This document shows, one piece after another, positions 6,561-11,991 of a DNA stretch of 11,991 bases. The notes below the pieces were generated by a model, which saw only the letters and a list, made by a program, of their open reading frames with translations, did not search any database and had not been told where the DNA came from. Each line of letters starts with the position of its first letter. The first letter of the stretch is position 1. Position numbers and translations under genes: made by a program. Source of the DNA: JBBQTU01 sp038213005 (lineage in GTDB: Bacteria > Planctomycetota > Phycisphaerae > Tepidisphaerales > Tepidisphaeraceae); assembly GCA_038213005.1 (NCBI GenBank), contig JBBQTU010000135.1:1-11991 (forward strand), read 5' to 3'.

Positions 6561-7210
6561 AACGCCCACGGCATAAAGCGCGACAGGAACGCACCGACGA
6601 CCGGTGGAGATGGCTGCAGAGCCACATCCGAGGAGTCACTCGGCTGATACCGTAGGTATAGGGCGATTGGCCGCAGGCGCGCCTCACCGCAGGCGACGGC
6701 CCAGAAACCGCCGGGTATCAGTTCGCCGATTGACTGACTCTCCTGTGCCAGCGACTGGCAGAGTGCCATGGCATCGAGCGACGCACGATCAGATGCGCTT
6801 CGATGCACCGCTGTCAGCGCAATGGGCGTCATCAGGCAAAGGATCGACTTACTGGTGCCCAGACCGAGTGCGCCGTAGGCGGAAATCGCCCGGCCGGCCG
6901 CCTCGTAGAAATCGCCGCCAAAGAGGTGCAATATCTGTTCGCCTCCGCGTTCCATCAGCATGTTCGCTTGGCTGCCTCGCGTCGTCTCGTGCAGATCACT
7001 CAGCGACACCGGGTCGTCCTCGCGCAACCTCGCAAGCAGCGCCCGAGCGCCTTGCGGATCCTCGGCGAGTTGCGCGATGGCCGCGACCAGCAATCCCACG
7101 GCGGCGTCGGCCGCGCGATGAATTCGCGCAGGCTTTTCGCACACCGCCTCGGCGATGCTGTGCCGCACCTCGCCCGTCAGACACTGTCGAAGCAAATCCG
7201 CTAGCCTCAT
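6557..7210 (-). CDS. DUF937-like protein of unknown function
   Basis: 217 aa from the ATG at 7210, which has an excellent ribosome-binding site (GGGAGG, 5 nt spacing). An upstream in-frame extension to 7447 would run through the mutM start and is rejected. Residues about 30-140 resemble DUF937: AAVGLLVAAIAQLAEDPQGARALLARL (38-62 region), ERGGEQILHLFGGD (87-100), then GLGTSKSILCLMTPIALTAV (116-135), the family's pattern of small-residue helices around a leucine-rich core. No signal peptide or clear membrane segment is seen. The C-terminal ~50 residues (GELIPGGFWAVACGEARLRP onward) are not recognised. DUF937 has no established biochemical function. The gene is divergent from mutM (182-bp gap). 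Confidence 0.7.
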   Translation of the reverse strand: MRLADLLRQCLTGEVRHSIAEAVCEKPARIHRAADAAVGLLVAAIAQLAEDPQGARALLARLREDDPVSLSDLHETTRGSQANMLMERGGEQILHLFGGDFYEAAGRAISAYGALGLGTSKSILCLMTPIALTAVHRSASDRASLDAMALCQSLAQESQSIGELIPGGFWAVACGEARLRPIALYLRYQPSDSSDVALQPSPPVVGAFLSRFMPWAF

Positions 7211-7369
7211 ACTGGCCTCCCAAGTACCCACTGAACGCGAATCGGACAACAACCTGTTAGATGATAGCGCGATGCGTGGGGGGGAGTCGAGCGGACTGTG
7301 GCATTGCGTCAGGTCGAGTGGCAGCACGCAGGGCATCAGCGGGCCGGCGGCTGGTGAGAACCCGGCATA

Positions 7370-7387
7370 TTGTCTACCGTAAGACAA
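7370..7387 (+). promoter_or_regulatory. 6-bp inverted repeat directly upstream of the mutM start
   Basis: TTGTCT (7370-7375) and AGACAA (7382-7387) are exact reverse complements with a 6-nt loop ACCGTA, ending 5 nt before the ATG at 7393. It occupies the place where a ribosome-binding site is expected, and no clear Shine-Dalgarno is seen. It could be an operator or an RNA hairpin limiting translation. Confidence 0.35.
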
Positions 7388-7392
7388 CCAGT

Positions 7393-8250
7393 ATGCCAGA
7401 ACTCCCCGAAGTTGAGACCATTGTCCGGACCTTGCGCCCTCGTGCACAGGGGGCGCGGATCGTCTGGGCCAAGCTGCTCCGCGCCGACATCGTCCAGCCG
7501 CCCGGCACGGACCTCGACGAGATGCTCAGCGGGCATCGCGTTGGCGCGATCGACCGGCGCGGCAAGCGCATCATCGTGACCCTGGAGCCGGCCGGGCACC
7601 TCGTGATCCAATTGGGCATGACCGGGCGGTTGACGCTGCATGAACCGGCCGCTGCGTCACGCCCTCACACGCATCTGATCCTCCAACTCAGTTCCGCGAA
7701 ACCCGAGGAGAAGCGGTTCGAGATTCATTTCAGCGACCCTCGGCGATTCGGCGGCGTGCGCTGGCTGGGCAATGGCGAAGCGGCGGACGCGGGCCTGGGT
7801 CCGGAGCCGCTGACGATCGGCCGGGCGACGCTGGCGCGGGCACTGTCAGGCACCCGTCGCCCCATCAAGGCCGCCCTGCTGGATCAGCAGGTGATCGCGG
7901 GATTGGGCAACATTTACGTCGATGAGTCGCTGTTTCGTGCTCGCATTCATCCTCTGACCCCGGCCAATGTGCTGTCGATCGAACAGGTGGGGAAGCTCAA
8001 GTCGGCGATCATCGGCACGCTGCGTAAGGCGATCAACCATCGCGGCAGTACCTTGCGGGACTACGTTGACGCCGCGGGCGACAAGGGCGGCTTCCAGAAG
8101 TTGCACAACGTCTATGGCAAATCGTCGCGGCCGTGCCCGGCTTGCCGGTCAATGATCCAGCGAATCGTGCTGGGCGGGCGATCGACTTGCTTCTGTCCGC
8201 GGTGCCAACCGGCGGCGGCGGTGCCGCGCTCACGCGGGATTGGCGCCTGA
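7393..8250 (+). CDS. mutM: Formamidopyrimidine-DNA glycosylase (Fpg/MutM)
   Basis: 285 aa base-excision-repair enzyme that removes 8-oxoguanine and formamidopyrimidines and nicks the abasic site by beta,delta-elimination. The start is fixed by chemistry: after removal of Met1, Pro2 is the nucleophile, followed by Glu3 (MPELPEVETIVRTL). Other conserved features are Lys58 in RRGKRI, QLGMTGRL (73-80), FSDPRRFGG (113-121), DQQVIAGLGNIYVDE (164-178, with DNA-contacting Asn173), the helix-two-turn-helix, and a C-terminal zinc finger with Cys248, Cys251, Cys268 and Cys271 plus Arg263 in GGRST. All catalytic residues appear intact and the length is typical. No strong Shine-Dalgarno is visible. The gene stands alone and ends in a hairpin that includes its TGA. 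Confidence 0.96.
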   Translation: MPELPEVETIVRTLRPRAQGARIVWAKLLRADIVQPPGTDLDEMLSGHRVGAIDRRGKRIIVTLEPAGHLVIQLGMTGRLTLHEPAAASRPHTHLILQLSSAKPEEKRFEIHFSDPRRFGGVRWLGNGEAADAGLGPEPLTIGRATLARALSGTRRPIKAALLDQQVIAGLGNIYVDESLFRARIHPLTPANVLSIEQVGKLKSAIIGTLRKAINHRGSTLRDYVDAAGDKGGFQKLHNVYGKSSRPCPACRSMIQRIVLGGRSTCFCPRCQPAAAVPRSRGIGA

Positions 8251-8275
8251 TCGCTCGACAGCGGTCAGAAGCGCC
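8242..8275 (+). terminator. Hairpin at the mutM stop codon, probable terminator
   Basis: CTGATCGCT (8247-8255) pairs with AGCGGTCAG (8260-8268; one G-U wobble) around a CGAC tetraloop. GGCGC (8242-8246) continues pairing with GCGCC (8271-8275) past a two-base AA bulge, giving about 14 pairs. The TGA stop (8248-8250) lies in the stem. The following stretch is pyrimidine-rich (CTCTCCTTTATCCTTT) rather than a clean U-tract, so intrinsic termination is likely but not certain. Confidence 0.6.
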
Positions 8276-8304
8276 CTCTCCTTTATCCTTTGCCCCCTTC
8301 GCTG

Positions 8305-8426
8305 AGGACCGGCACATCAACCACCGTCCGGCTCTGAGAGGCCAACCCCCTGCCAGCCTCCTCAGGGGAAGAGGAGTAAGAAGAGATCATCGCGCCATTC
8401 CTGACAGTTATTGATGCGCCGGTCCT
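8305..8426. repeat. 16-bp inverted repeat (15/16) enclosing 90 bp
   Basis: The left arm 8305-8320 reads AGGACCGGCACATCAA. The right arm 8411-8426, on the minus strand, reads AGGACCGGCGCATCAA, with a single mismatch. The interior contains a smaller stem, CTCCTC (8358-8363) with GAGGAG (8371-8376). No convincing coding frame lies here. It may be a small mobile-element relic or a structured RNA between mutM and the lipoprotein gene. Confidence 0.7.
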
Positions 8427-8449
8427 TATCCGCTCTCCCCTTATCCGCT
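8424..8449 (+). repeat. Short direct repeat, 11 bp at 15-bp period
   Basis: CCTTATCCGCT occurs at 8424-8434 and 8439-8449, adjoining the right arm of the larger inverted repeat. A looser version (CCTTTATCC, CCCCCTTCGCTGAGG) precedes the left arm at about 8279-8307, so the two sides of the element share flanking sequence. Confidence 0.6.
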
Positions 8450-8521
8450 GTGGGGCTATTGTGGGCAGCGGAAAGACCGAAGGCGGCTGGCGAGGGCTCT
8501 GGCCAGTTGGCGCAAATCGCA

Positions 8522-9040
8522 TTAATCCGGGCGCGTTGCCTCTCGGGCTGATTCTGCCAGTTCCAACTCGTCACAGCGGACTGGCCGGGACCGCAAGGTC
8601 GAGGCAAACATTACCCATCCGGAAAACCCCTGCACCACGAGTTTCCCCCGCATCTCATAATCGGGCATCTGTGCCACGAATCGCAAAGCATGTGCGGCCC
8701 GGTCGTGCTGTTTGCTGATCAGGTCCACCTCGCCTTCCCTTTGCTGCATTACGCTGAGAAAACCCTGAAGCGCCAGTTCCTTGCCTGCTGGAATGGGCAT
8801 CGATATGCACACCACCCCGTAGGCGGTATCGCCCGTCGGGCTAAACCATACCTGCTGCTTCGCCTGTGGGTCGGGTGCAACAGGTCGCGTGCGCCACTGG
8901 GCCGGCGGGAAGCAAGTGGCGCGAAGATCCCGTTCGTGAATGGCGCCGACCGGGGTGGGCTGCGTTACAGAAGGTCGGGTCGAGGCACAACCCGCCAGCC
9001 ACAGGCTAGCGAGGAATATGATGGCGACCTTTGACGCCAT
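8522..9040 (-). CDS. Putative lipoprotein of unknown function
   Basis: 172 aa from the ATG at 9040. The N-terminus is a lipoprotein signal: basic Lys4, a hydrophobic core VAIIFLASLW and the lipobox LAGC with acylated Cys18, followed by CASTRPS. An in-frame ATG at 9100 would add 20 residues ahead of the signal. Neither start has a clear Shine-Dalgarno, and 9040 is preferred because it gives a normal-length signal. The mature protein (about 155 aa) has a proline-rich linker and then a compact domain (VWFSPTGDTAYGVVCISMP, LRFVAQMPDYEMRGKLVV, GWVMFASTLR). I do not recognise the family. It is probably anchored in a membrane facing the periplasm. It stands alone, divergent from the methyltransferase operon. 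Confidence 0.75.
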   Translation of the reverse strand: MASKVAIIFLASLWLAGCASTRPSVTQPTPVGAIHERDLRATCFPPAQWRTRPVAPDPQAKQQVWFSPTGDTAYGVVCISMPIPAGKELALQGFLSVMQQREGEVDLISKQHDRAAHALRFVAQMPDYEMRGKLVVQGFSGWVMFASTLRSRPVRCDELELAESAREATRPD

Positions 9041-9128
9041 AGTCGTTGCCAATGGGAAAATCTCGGCATTACCCGTCGGAAGTTGTTTGAAGAGCTGCAT
9101 GGGTCGTGTAGCATACGAACTGAGCCAT

Positions 9129-9148
9129 CGAAATCGAACCGAAATCGA
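9129..9148. repeat. CGAAATCGA direct repeat, 11-bp period
   Basis: CGAAATCGA occurs at 9129-9137 and 9140-9148, one helical turn apart, in the 171-bp divergent region between the lipoprotein and methyltransferase genes. This geometry suits two regulator half-sites on one DNA face. No strong promoter hexamers are evident nearby. Confidence 0.4.
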
Positions 9149-9211
9149 GTCCTCACGTTTTCTGGCGTTTTTTCCCTATTCTGTCGGGTTTTTGTATTGG
9201 AAGGAATCCAG

Positions 9212-10186
9212 ATGAGTCAGAAGGTAGCGTTCGGGATCAAGTGTTTCGCTGCGGGCCTGGGTGAGCTTGAATCGAAAATTGCGTCAGGGTCGATCACGCC
9301 AGCGGGTGCCGTCCCCGATCTTGAGATCATGTTCCGGGAGACGTGCGCTGCGTGTGCAACGCTCAGCCCCGAAGAATGCGACAACGCCATCGCCTTAAAG
9401 TTTGCGTTTCGTGAAGCGATCGCCCCCTGGTTTTCCAAGAGCTGGTGCATGAACCGGGCATTGCAGAAACCGCGTGGCTATCCGGGTGATTACGAGATTC
9501 TTGAAGCCATCTATATCGACCGGCCCGTGTCCGAAGGCATTGGTGAAGCATTGGATCTGTACTTCCTGCGCAGCGCTCTGGCGAAGGCGGTTCGCGGCCG
9601 AAAAGATTGGATTCGTGACTTTCTGCACAACAACCTGGCCTCGCGGCCGGGAATGCCTCGGGTTCTGGATATCGCGTGCGGACCTTGCAGGGAGATCCGG
9701 GAACTCGTCAGCGGTAACGGCAAGGCACCGTTCACGTTCTGCGGGCTGGATCTGGACGATGAGGCACTTTCGTTCGCCCGCTCGGCGCTGGCGCAAAGCG
9801 GGTTCCCCCCAGAGAGGGCAACTTTCATCAGGCAGAACGTTCTGCGGCTTACCTCGGGCTCTGGAAATGTAGAGGCCTACGGGAAGTTCGACCTGATCTA
9901 CAGCATCGGTCTGTATGACTATCTGCGCGATGAAGCCCTGATCCAGGTCCTCAAGGGCACGGCGGCGATGCTCGCGGAGCAGGGGCAATACCTCATCGCG
10001 TTCAAGGACAGTGACCGATATGACTGCACCGAATACCAGTGGGCCGTTGACTGGTACTTTTGCCAGAGAACCGAGGCCCAGTGCCGCAGGCTTATTGAAG
10101 AGGCACAGCTTGAGATCATCTCCATGGAAAGGGAGCCAAGCGGTGTGGTGATGCTCTTCACCGCCGTTGCGAAACGCGGCCATTAA
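9212..10186 (+). CDS. SAM-dependent methyltransferase, 3-hydroxypalmitate methyl ester synthase-like
   Basis: 324 aa from the ATG at 9212, preceded by AAGGA at 7 nt spacing. Residues 151-162 (VLDIACGPCREI) are motif I of a class I methyltransferase. GLDLDDEA (178-185) supplies the acidic residue for the SAM ribose, and FDLIYSIGLYDYLRD (227-241) is motif IV. The ~140-residue N-terminal helical region carries KPRGYPGDYEI (86-96), a motif I associate with proteins annotated as extracellular-factor 3-hydroxypalmitic acid methyl ester biosynthesis (PhcB-related). By analogy it may methylate a fatty acyl carboxylate or other lipid; the substrate is not established. It is the first gene of a two-gene unit, with 46 bp to the acyltransferase. 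Confidence 0.82.
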   Translation: MSQKVAFGIKCFAAGLGELESKIASGSITPAGAVPDLEIMFRETCAACATLSPEECDNAIALKFAFREAIAPWFSKSWCMNRALQKPRGYPGDYEILEAIYIDRPVSEGIGEALDLYFLRSALAKAVRGRKDWIRDFLHNNLASRPGMPRVLDIACGPCREIRELVSGNGKAPFTFCGLDLDDEALSFARSALAQSGFPPERATFIRQNVLRLTSGSGNVEAYGKFDLIYSIGLYDYLRDEALIQVLKGTAAMLAEQGQYLIAFKDSDRYDCTEYQWAVDWYFCQRTEAQCRRLIEEAQLEIISMEREPSGVVMLFTAVAKRGH

Positions 10187-10232
10187 GCGATGCCGTGGTC
10201 GAGAGACGTTTGCCCTTGAAATCGGTCTTCGC

Positions 10233-11585
10233 ATGCCGTTTCCCCTGAAGCTCAATGCCTTCGAGCGATACATGCTCACCGACGACTGCGCGGCCTATCC
10301 GATGTCGTTCTTCATCAGCTTGTCGTTGGTTGGGAGGCTTGACCCAACGGCCTTTACTGCGGCGCTGGATACGACGCTATTGCGGCATCCCCTCCTGCGT
10401 GCGCGCGTAGCGGGACCGGGTGGGCGAAGACTCCAGTGGGTCTGCTCACCGTGCCGATTGCCGTGGCTCGACTTTGCCGCAGCAGAGGTGCCGATGCGCT
10501 TCCTATGCGGATTCCGCATCGACCTGCGCCGGGAGAACGGCTTGCGTGTCTGGGTTCGCCAGGGGGATGGCCGCGGCGTTGTGCGCTTCCAGTTTCACCA
10601 TGCCTGCTGCGATGGAGTCGCGGCAAGTCAGTTCATCGAGGACATTCTGTGCGAGTACGACCGGCAGCAATGCGCAAATCCGGGCATCCCGTCCGTTCCG
10701 CGGCCACTGGACACCCAATCGCTTCACCGCAGGAGTCGGTTCGGCACCGGCTGGCGAAGCCGGCTTTGGCACAGGCTGATCCTCCCCTGGGGCGTCAGCG
10801 TCGGCACCCTTCGATTCTTTCTCCGGCGTCCCGCGCCACTTCGCTGCTCTGAGTTCGCCGGCGGCCCGGCGGGCGAGTATGACGAGTCCGCAATGCCCGA
10901 GTTGCTGACACAACGTTTCACTGAGGCCCAACTCCGCCGCCTGCTCTTCGCCGCCGGGCAGAACCGGGTGACCCTGAACACTCTGGTGCTTCGCGATCTG
11001 TTTCTGGCAATCGAAGCGTGGAATACCCTCGGCGGGCAACAACACCGGCCTCTGCTGCGGGTCATGGTTCCGTTCAACCTGCGCGGGCCTGAACACAGCC
11101 AGATGTCGGCGGCCAACGTGGTGGGAATGGCCAACGTTGATCGCCGCCTCGGCGCCGCCGATCCCCGGCTTTTGCTGGATAGTCTCGGGCGTGAGATGAA
11201 GTTCCTGCGGCGTTTCCGGCTGGTGGCAACTTTTTCTGCCGCACTGGCGCTGATCGAATGTCTGCCCGGCCTCAAGGGTGTTTTTCAAGCGGATCGGTGT
11301 CTGGCCACCGCTGTGTTGAGCAACTTGGGGCGAATATACGATGGCACCCCTCTGCGTCGTTGCCATGGGAAGCTTGTCTGCGGAGACCTGACCGTCGACG
11401 CCATCGACATAGCGGCGCCGATCCGGGCCGGTTCACGTATTGCGTGCGTGCTCTATACCTACGCCGGTGAGTTGAGCCTGGCAATGAACTGTGACGCCCG
11501 CACATTCCACCCAACCACCGCAAAACTGTTTTTCGACCAACTCGTGGAGCAGATCGAGCAGACTGCGTGCGGACGCATGGTGTGA
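10233..11585 (+). CDS. HHxxxDG acyltransferase / condensation-domain-like protein
   Basis: 450 aa from the ATG at 10233. This start gives a natural N-terminus (MPFPLKLNAFERYMLTDD), although its ribosome site is weak. An in-frame TTG at 10167, overlapping the upstream gene, is the alternative. HHACCDG at 122-128 matches the HHxxxDG active site of the CoA-dependent acyltransferase superfamily (wax ester synthase/DGAT, PapA-type enzymes and NRPS condensation domains). Supporting features are RHPLLRARV (51-59), VPFNLRG (279-285) and SNLGRIYDG (363-371). No adenylation or carrier domain is attached, so it is a free-standing enzyme. It probably transfers an acyl group to an alcohol, amine or sugar. 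Its place 46 bp behind a lipid-type methyltransferase suggests a shared pathway. Confidence 0.82.
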   Translation: MPFPLKLNAFERYMLTDDCAAYPMSFFISLSLVGRLDPTAFTAALDTTLLRHPLLRARVAGPGGRRLQWVCSPCRLPWLDFAAAEVPMRFLCGFRIDLRRENGLRVWVRQGDGRGVVRFQFHHACCDGVAASQFIEDILCEYDRQQCANPGIPSVPRPLDTQSLHRRSRFGTGWRSRLWHRLILPWGVSVGTLRFFLRRPAPLRCSEFAGGPAGEYDESAMPELLTQRFTEAQLRRLLFAAGQNRVTLNTLVLRDLFLAIEAWNTLGGQQHRPLLRVMVPFNLRGPEHSQMSAANVVGMANVDRRLGAADPRLLLDSLGREMKFLRRFRLVATFSAALALIECLPGLKGVFQADRCLATAVLSNLGRIYDGTPLRRCHGKLVCGDLTVDAIDIAAPIRAGSRIACVLYTYAGELSLAMNCDARTFHPTTAKLFFDQLVEQIEQTACGRMV

Positions 11586-11886
11586 GCCCTGGGCATGAAG
11601 CAAGAAGGGGTACGCGACAAGAGATTTCATCCGCTGCACGTCGTAGGCATCGGTGGCCGGTTTTGCCATGATGGCGCGGAGGGCGCGCAGAAGGAAAGCC
11701 GTGGGAATGCCGAGGAGGCGCACCTGGTTCTTTTCTCAGTTCAAACCCGCTTTTGCATAGTGGTTCTGGCCGTTGCCACGCACCGTGTTCTATCGCGGTA
11801 GAGCCCGCCCTTACGGACGGCCCCCCCGCACAGATCCCGGCGGGCGATTCCTAGTGTACTGCGTCGCACTGATGCCAACTTAAAAT
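11586..11886. other. Gene-free region downstream of the acyltransferase
   Basis: No convincing coding sequence was found. Short frames exist on both strands but lack ribosome sites and recognisable domains. The only structure noted is an inverted repeat, GCCCGCC (11803-11809) with GGCGGGC (11839-11845), enclosing a C-rich run; it lacks a T-tract, so it is at best a weak terminator for the upstream operon. Confidence 0.5.
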
Positions 11887-11888
11887 CG

Positions 11889-11926
11889 GGGTGGCATGGC
11901 CAGATCGGCACTCCGAGATGGCCATG
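11889..11926 (+). repeat. Structured repeat, copy A: GGGTGG foot plus 32-nt hairpin
   Basis: GGGTGG (11889-11894) is followed by CATGGCCA (11895-11902), GA, TCGG (11905-11908), loop CACT, CCGA (11913-11916), GA, and TGGCCATG (11919-11926). Both stems (8 bp and 4 bp) are perfect, and the internal loop is a pair of G-A mismatches. It is the partner of the inverted copy B at 11937-11974 and resembles the foot-plus-hairpin plan of REP elements. Confidence 0.8.
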
Positions 11927-11936
11927 ATGTCGGCCC

Positions 11937-11974
11937 CATGCTCATTCCGGAGTACCGGCCTGAGCATGCCACCC
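11937..11974 (-). repeat. Structured repeat, copy B (inverted)
   Basis: On the minus strand GGGTGG (11974-11969) is followed by CATGCTCA, GG, CCGG, loop TACT, CCGG, AA, TGAGCATG (ending at 11937). The geometry is identical to copy A (8-bp stem, 2x2 purine internal loop, 4-bp stem, 4-nt loop), with 29 of 38 positions shared. Three stem differences from copy A are compensated on the opposite side, so pairing is kept in both. The two hairpins are 10 bp apart. Confidence 0.8.
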
Positions 11975-11991
11975 ATGTTGATGGACTTCGG

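Noticed and set aside
7211..7447. N-terminal extension of the DUF937-like gene to 7447
   Set aside because: It would overlap the divergent mutM start. The ATG at 7210 has a strong ribosome site and matches the beginning of the recognisable domain.
8283..8522. 79-codon minus-strand frame in the mutM-lipoprotein spacer
   Set aside because: Its sequence is set by the inverted and direct repeats in this spacer, and it has no ribosome site or domain.
9395..10279. 294-codon minus-strand frame opposite the methyltransferase
   Set aside because: It overlaps a gene with intact SAM-binding motifs and has no recognisable content of its own.
10503..11366. 287-codon antisense frame in the acyltransferase gene
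   Set aside because: It is a shadow of the HHxxxDG gene, with no motif and no ribosome site.
11433..11723. 96-codon minus-strand frame (MRLLGIPTAFLLRALRAIM...) after the acyltransferase
   Set aside because: It overlaps about 150 bp of a real gene, starts with GTG without a ribosome site and matches no family I know. The hydrophobic start made it worth a look but is not enough.
11595..11801. 68-codon plus-strand frame after the acyltransferase
   Set aside because: Weak start context, no domain and low-information composition; more likely chance than a gene.
11803..11845. Terminator for the methyltransferase-acyltransferase operon
   Set aside because: The 7-bp stem has a 29-nt C-rich loop and no T-run, and it lies over 200 bp past the stop codon.

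Overview
The window is GC-rich bacterial DNA, most likely from a planctomycete and probably the Phycisphaerae side of Planctomycetota. This is inferred from the style of three genes: a pseudopilin with the long GFTLVELLVVIGIIALLISILLPAL leader (split here as GFTLVELLVV / IGIIALLISILLPAL) followed by a SKARDAANR-type helix; a GntR DNA-binding domain fused to a LacI-like sensor; and a ThiD2-ThiE fusion. No rRNA, tRNA, CRISPR array or transposase gene is visible.

Layout. Left end, minus strand (1-1936): a GntR/LacI-type regulator followed 10 bp later by a pseudopilin whose 3' end lies outside the window. The regulator has a near-consensus sigma70 promoter whose -35 is covered by a 22-bp palindrome. 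Next, minus strand (2221-3579): UDP-glucose 6-dehydrogenase. Divergent from it (3794-5410, plus): an acetyl-/medium-chain acyl-CoA synthetase. Its last codons form the first copy of a four-copy 18/19-bp tandem repeat. This leads into a compact promoter embedded in inverted repeats, ahead of a fused HMP-P kinase/thiamine phosphate synthase (5529-6560, plus). That gene converges with a DUF937-like gene (6557-7210, minus); their two stop codons share one CTAG. Divergent from it is mutM/fpg (7393-8250, plus), which ends in a strong hairpin that includes its stop codon. A 271-bp spacer with inverted and direct repeats follows, then an unrecognised lipoprotein (8522-9040, minus). Divergent from the lipoprotein is a two-gene operon (9212-11585, plus): a SAM methyltransferase of the type related to 3-hydroxypalmitate methyl ester synthesis, and an HHxxxDG acyltransferase/condensation-like protein.

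The last 400 bp hold no convincing gene. At 11889-11974 they carry two inverted copies of a GGGTGG-footed hairpin with identical geometry and three compensatory base-pair changes, resembling a REP/BIME-type element or a structured RNA.

Most genes are housekeeping or single-gene units. The best candidates for something new are the paired covarying hairpins at the right end, the methyltransferase-acyltransferase operon, and the regulator-pseudopilin coupling at the left end.
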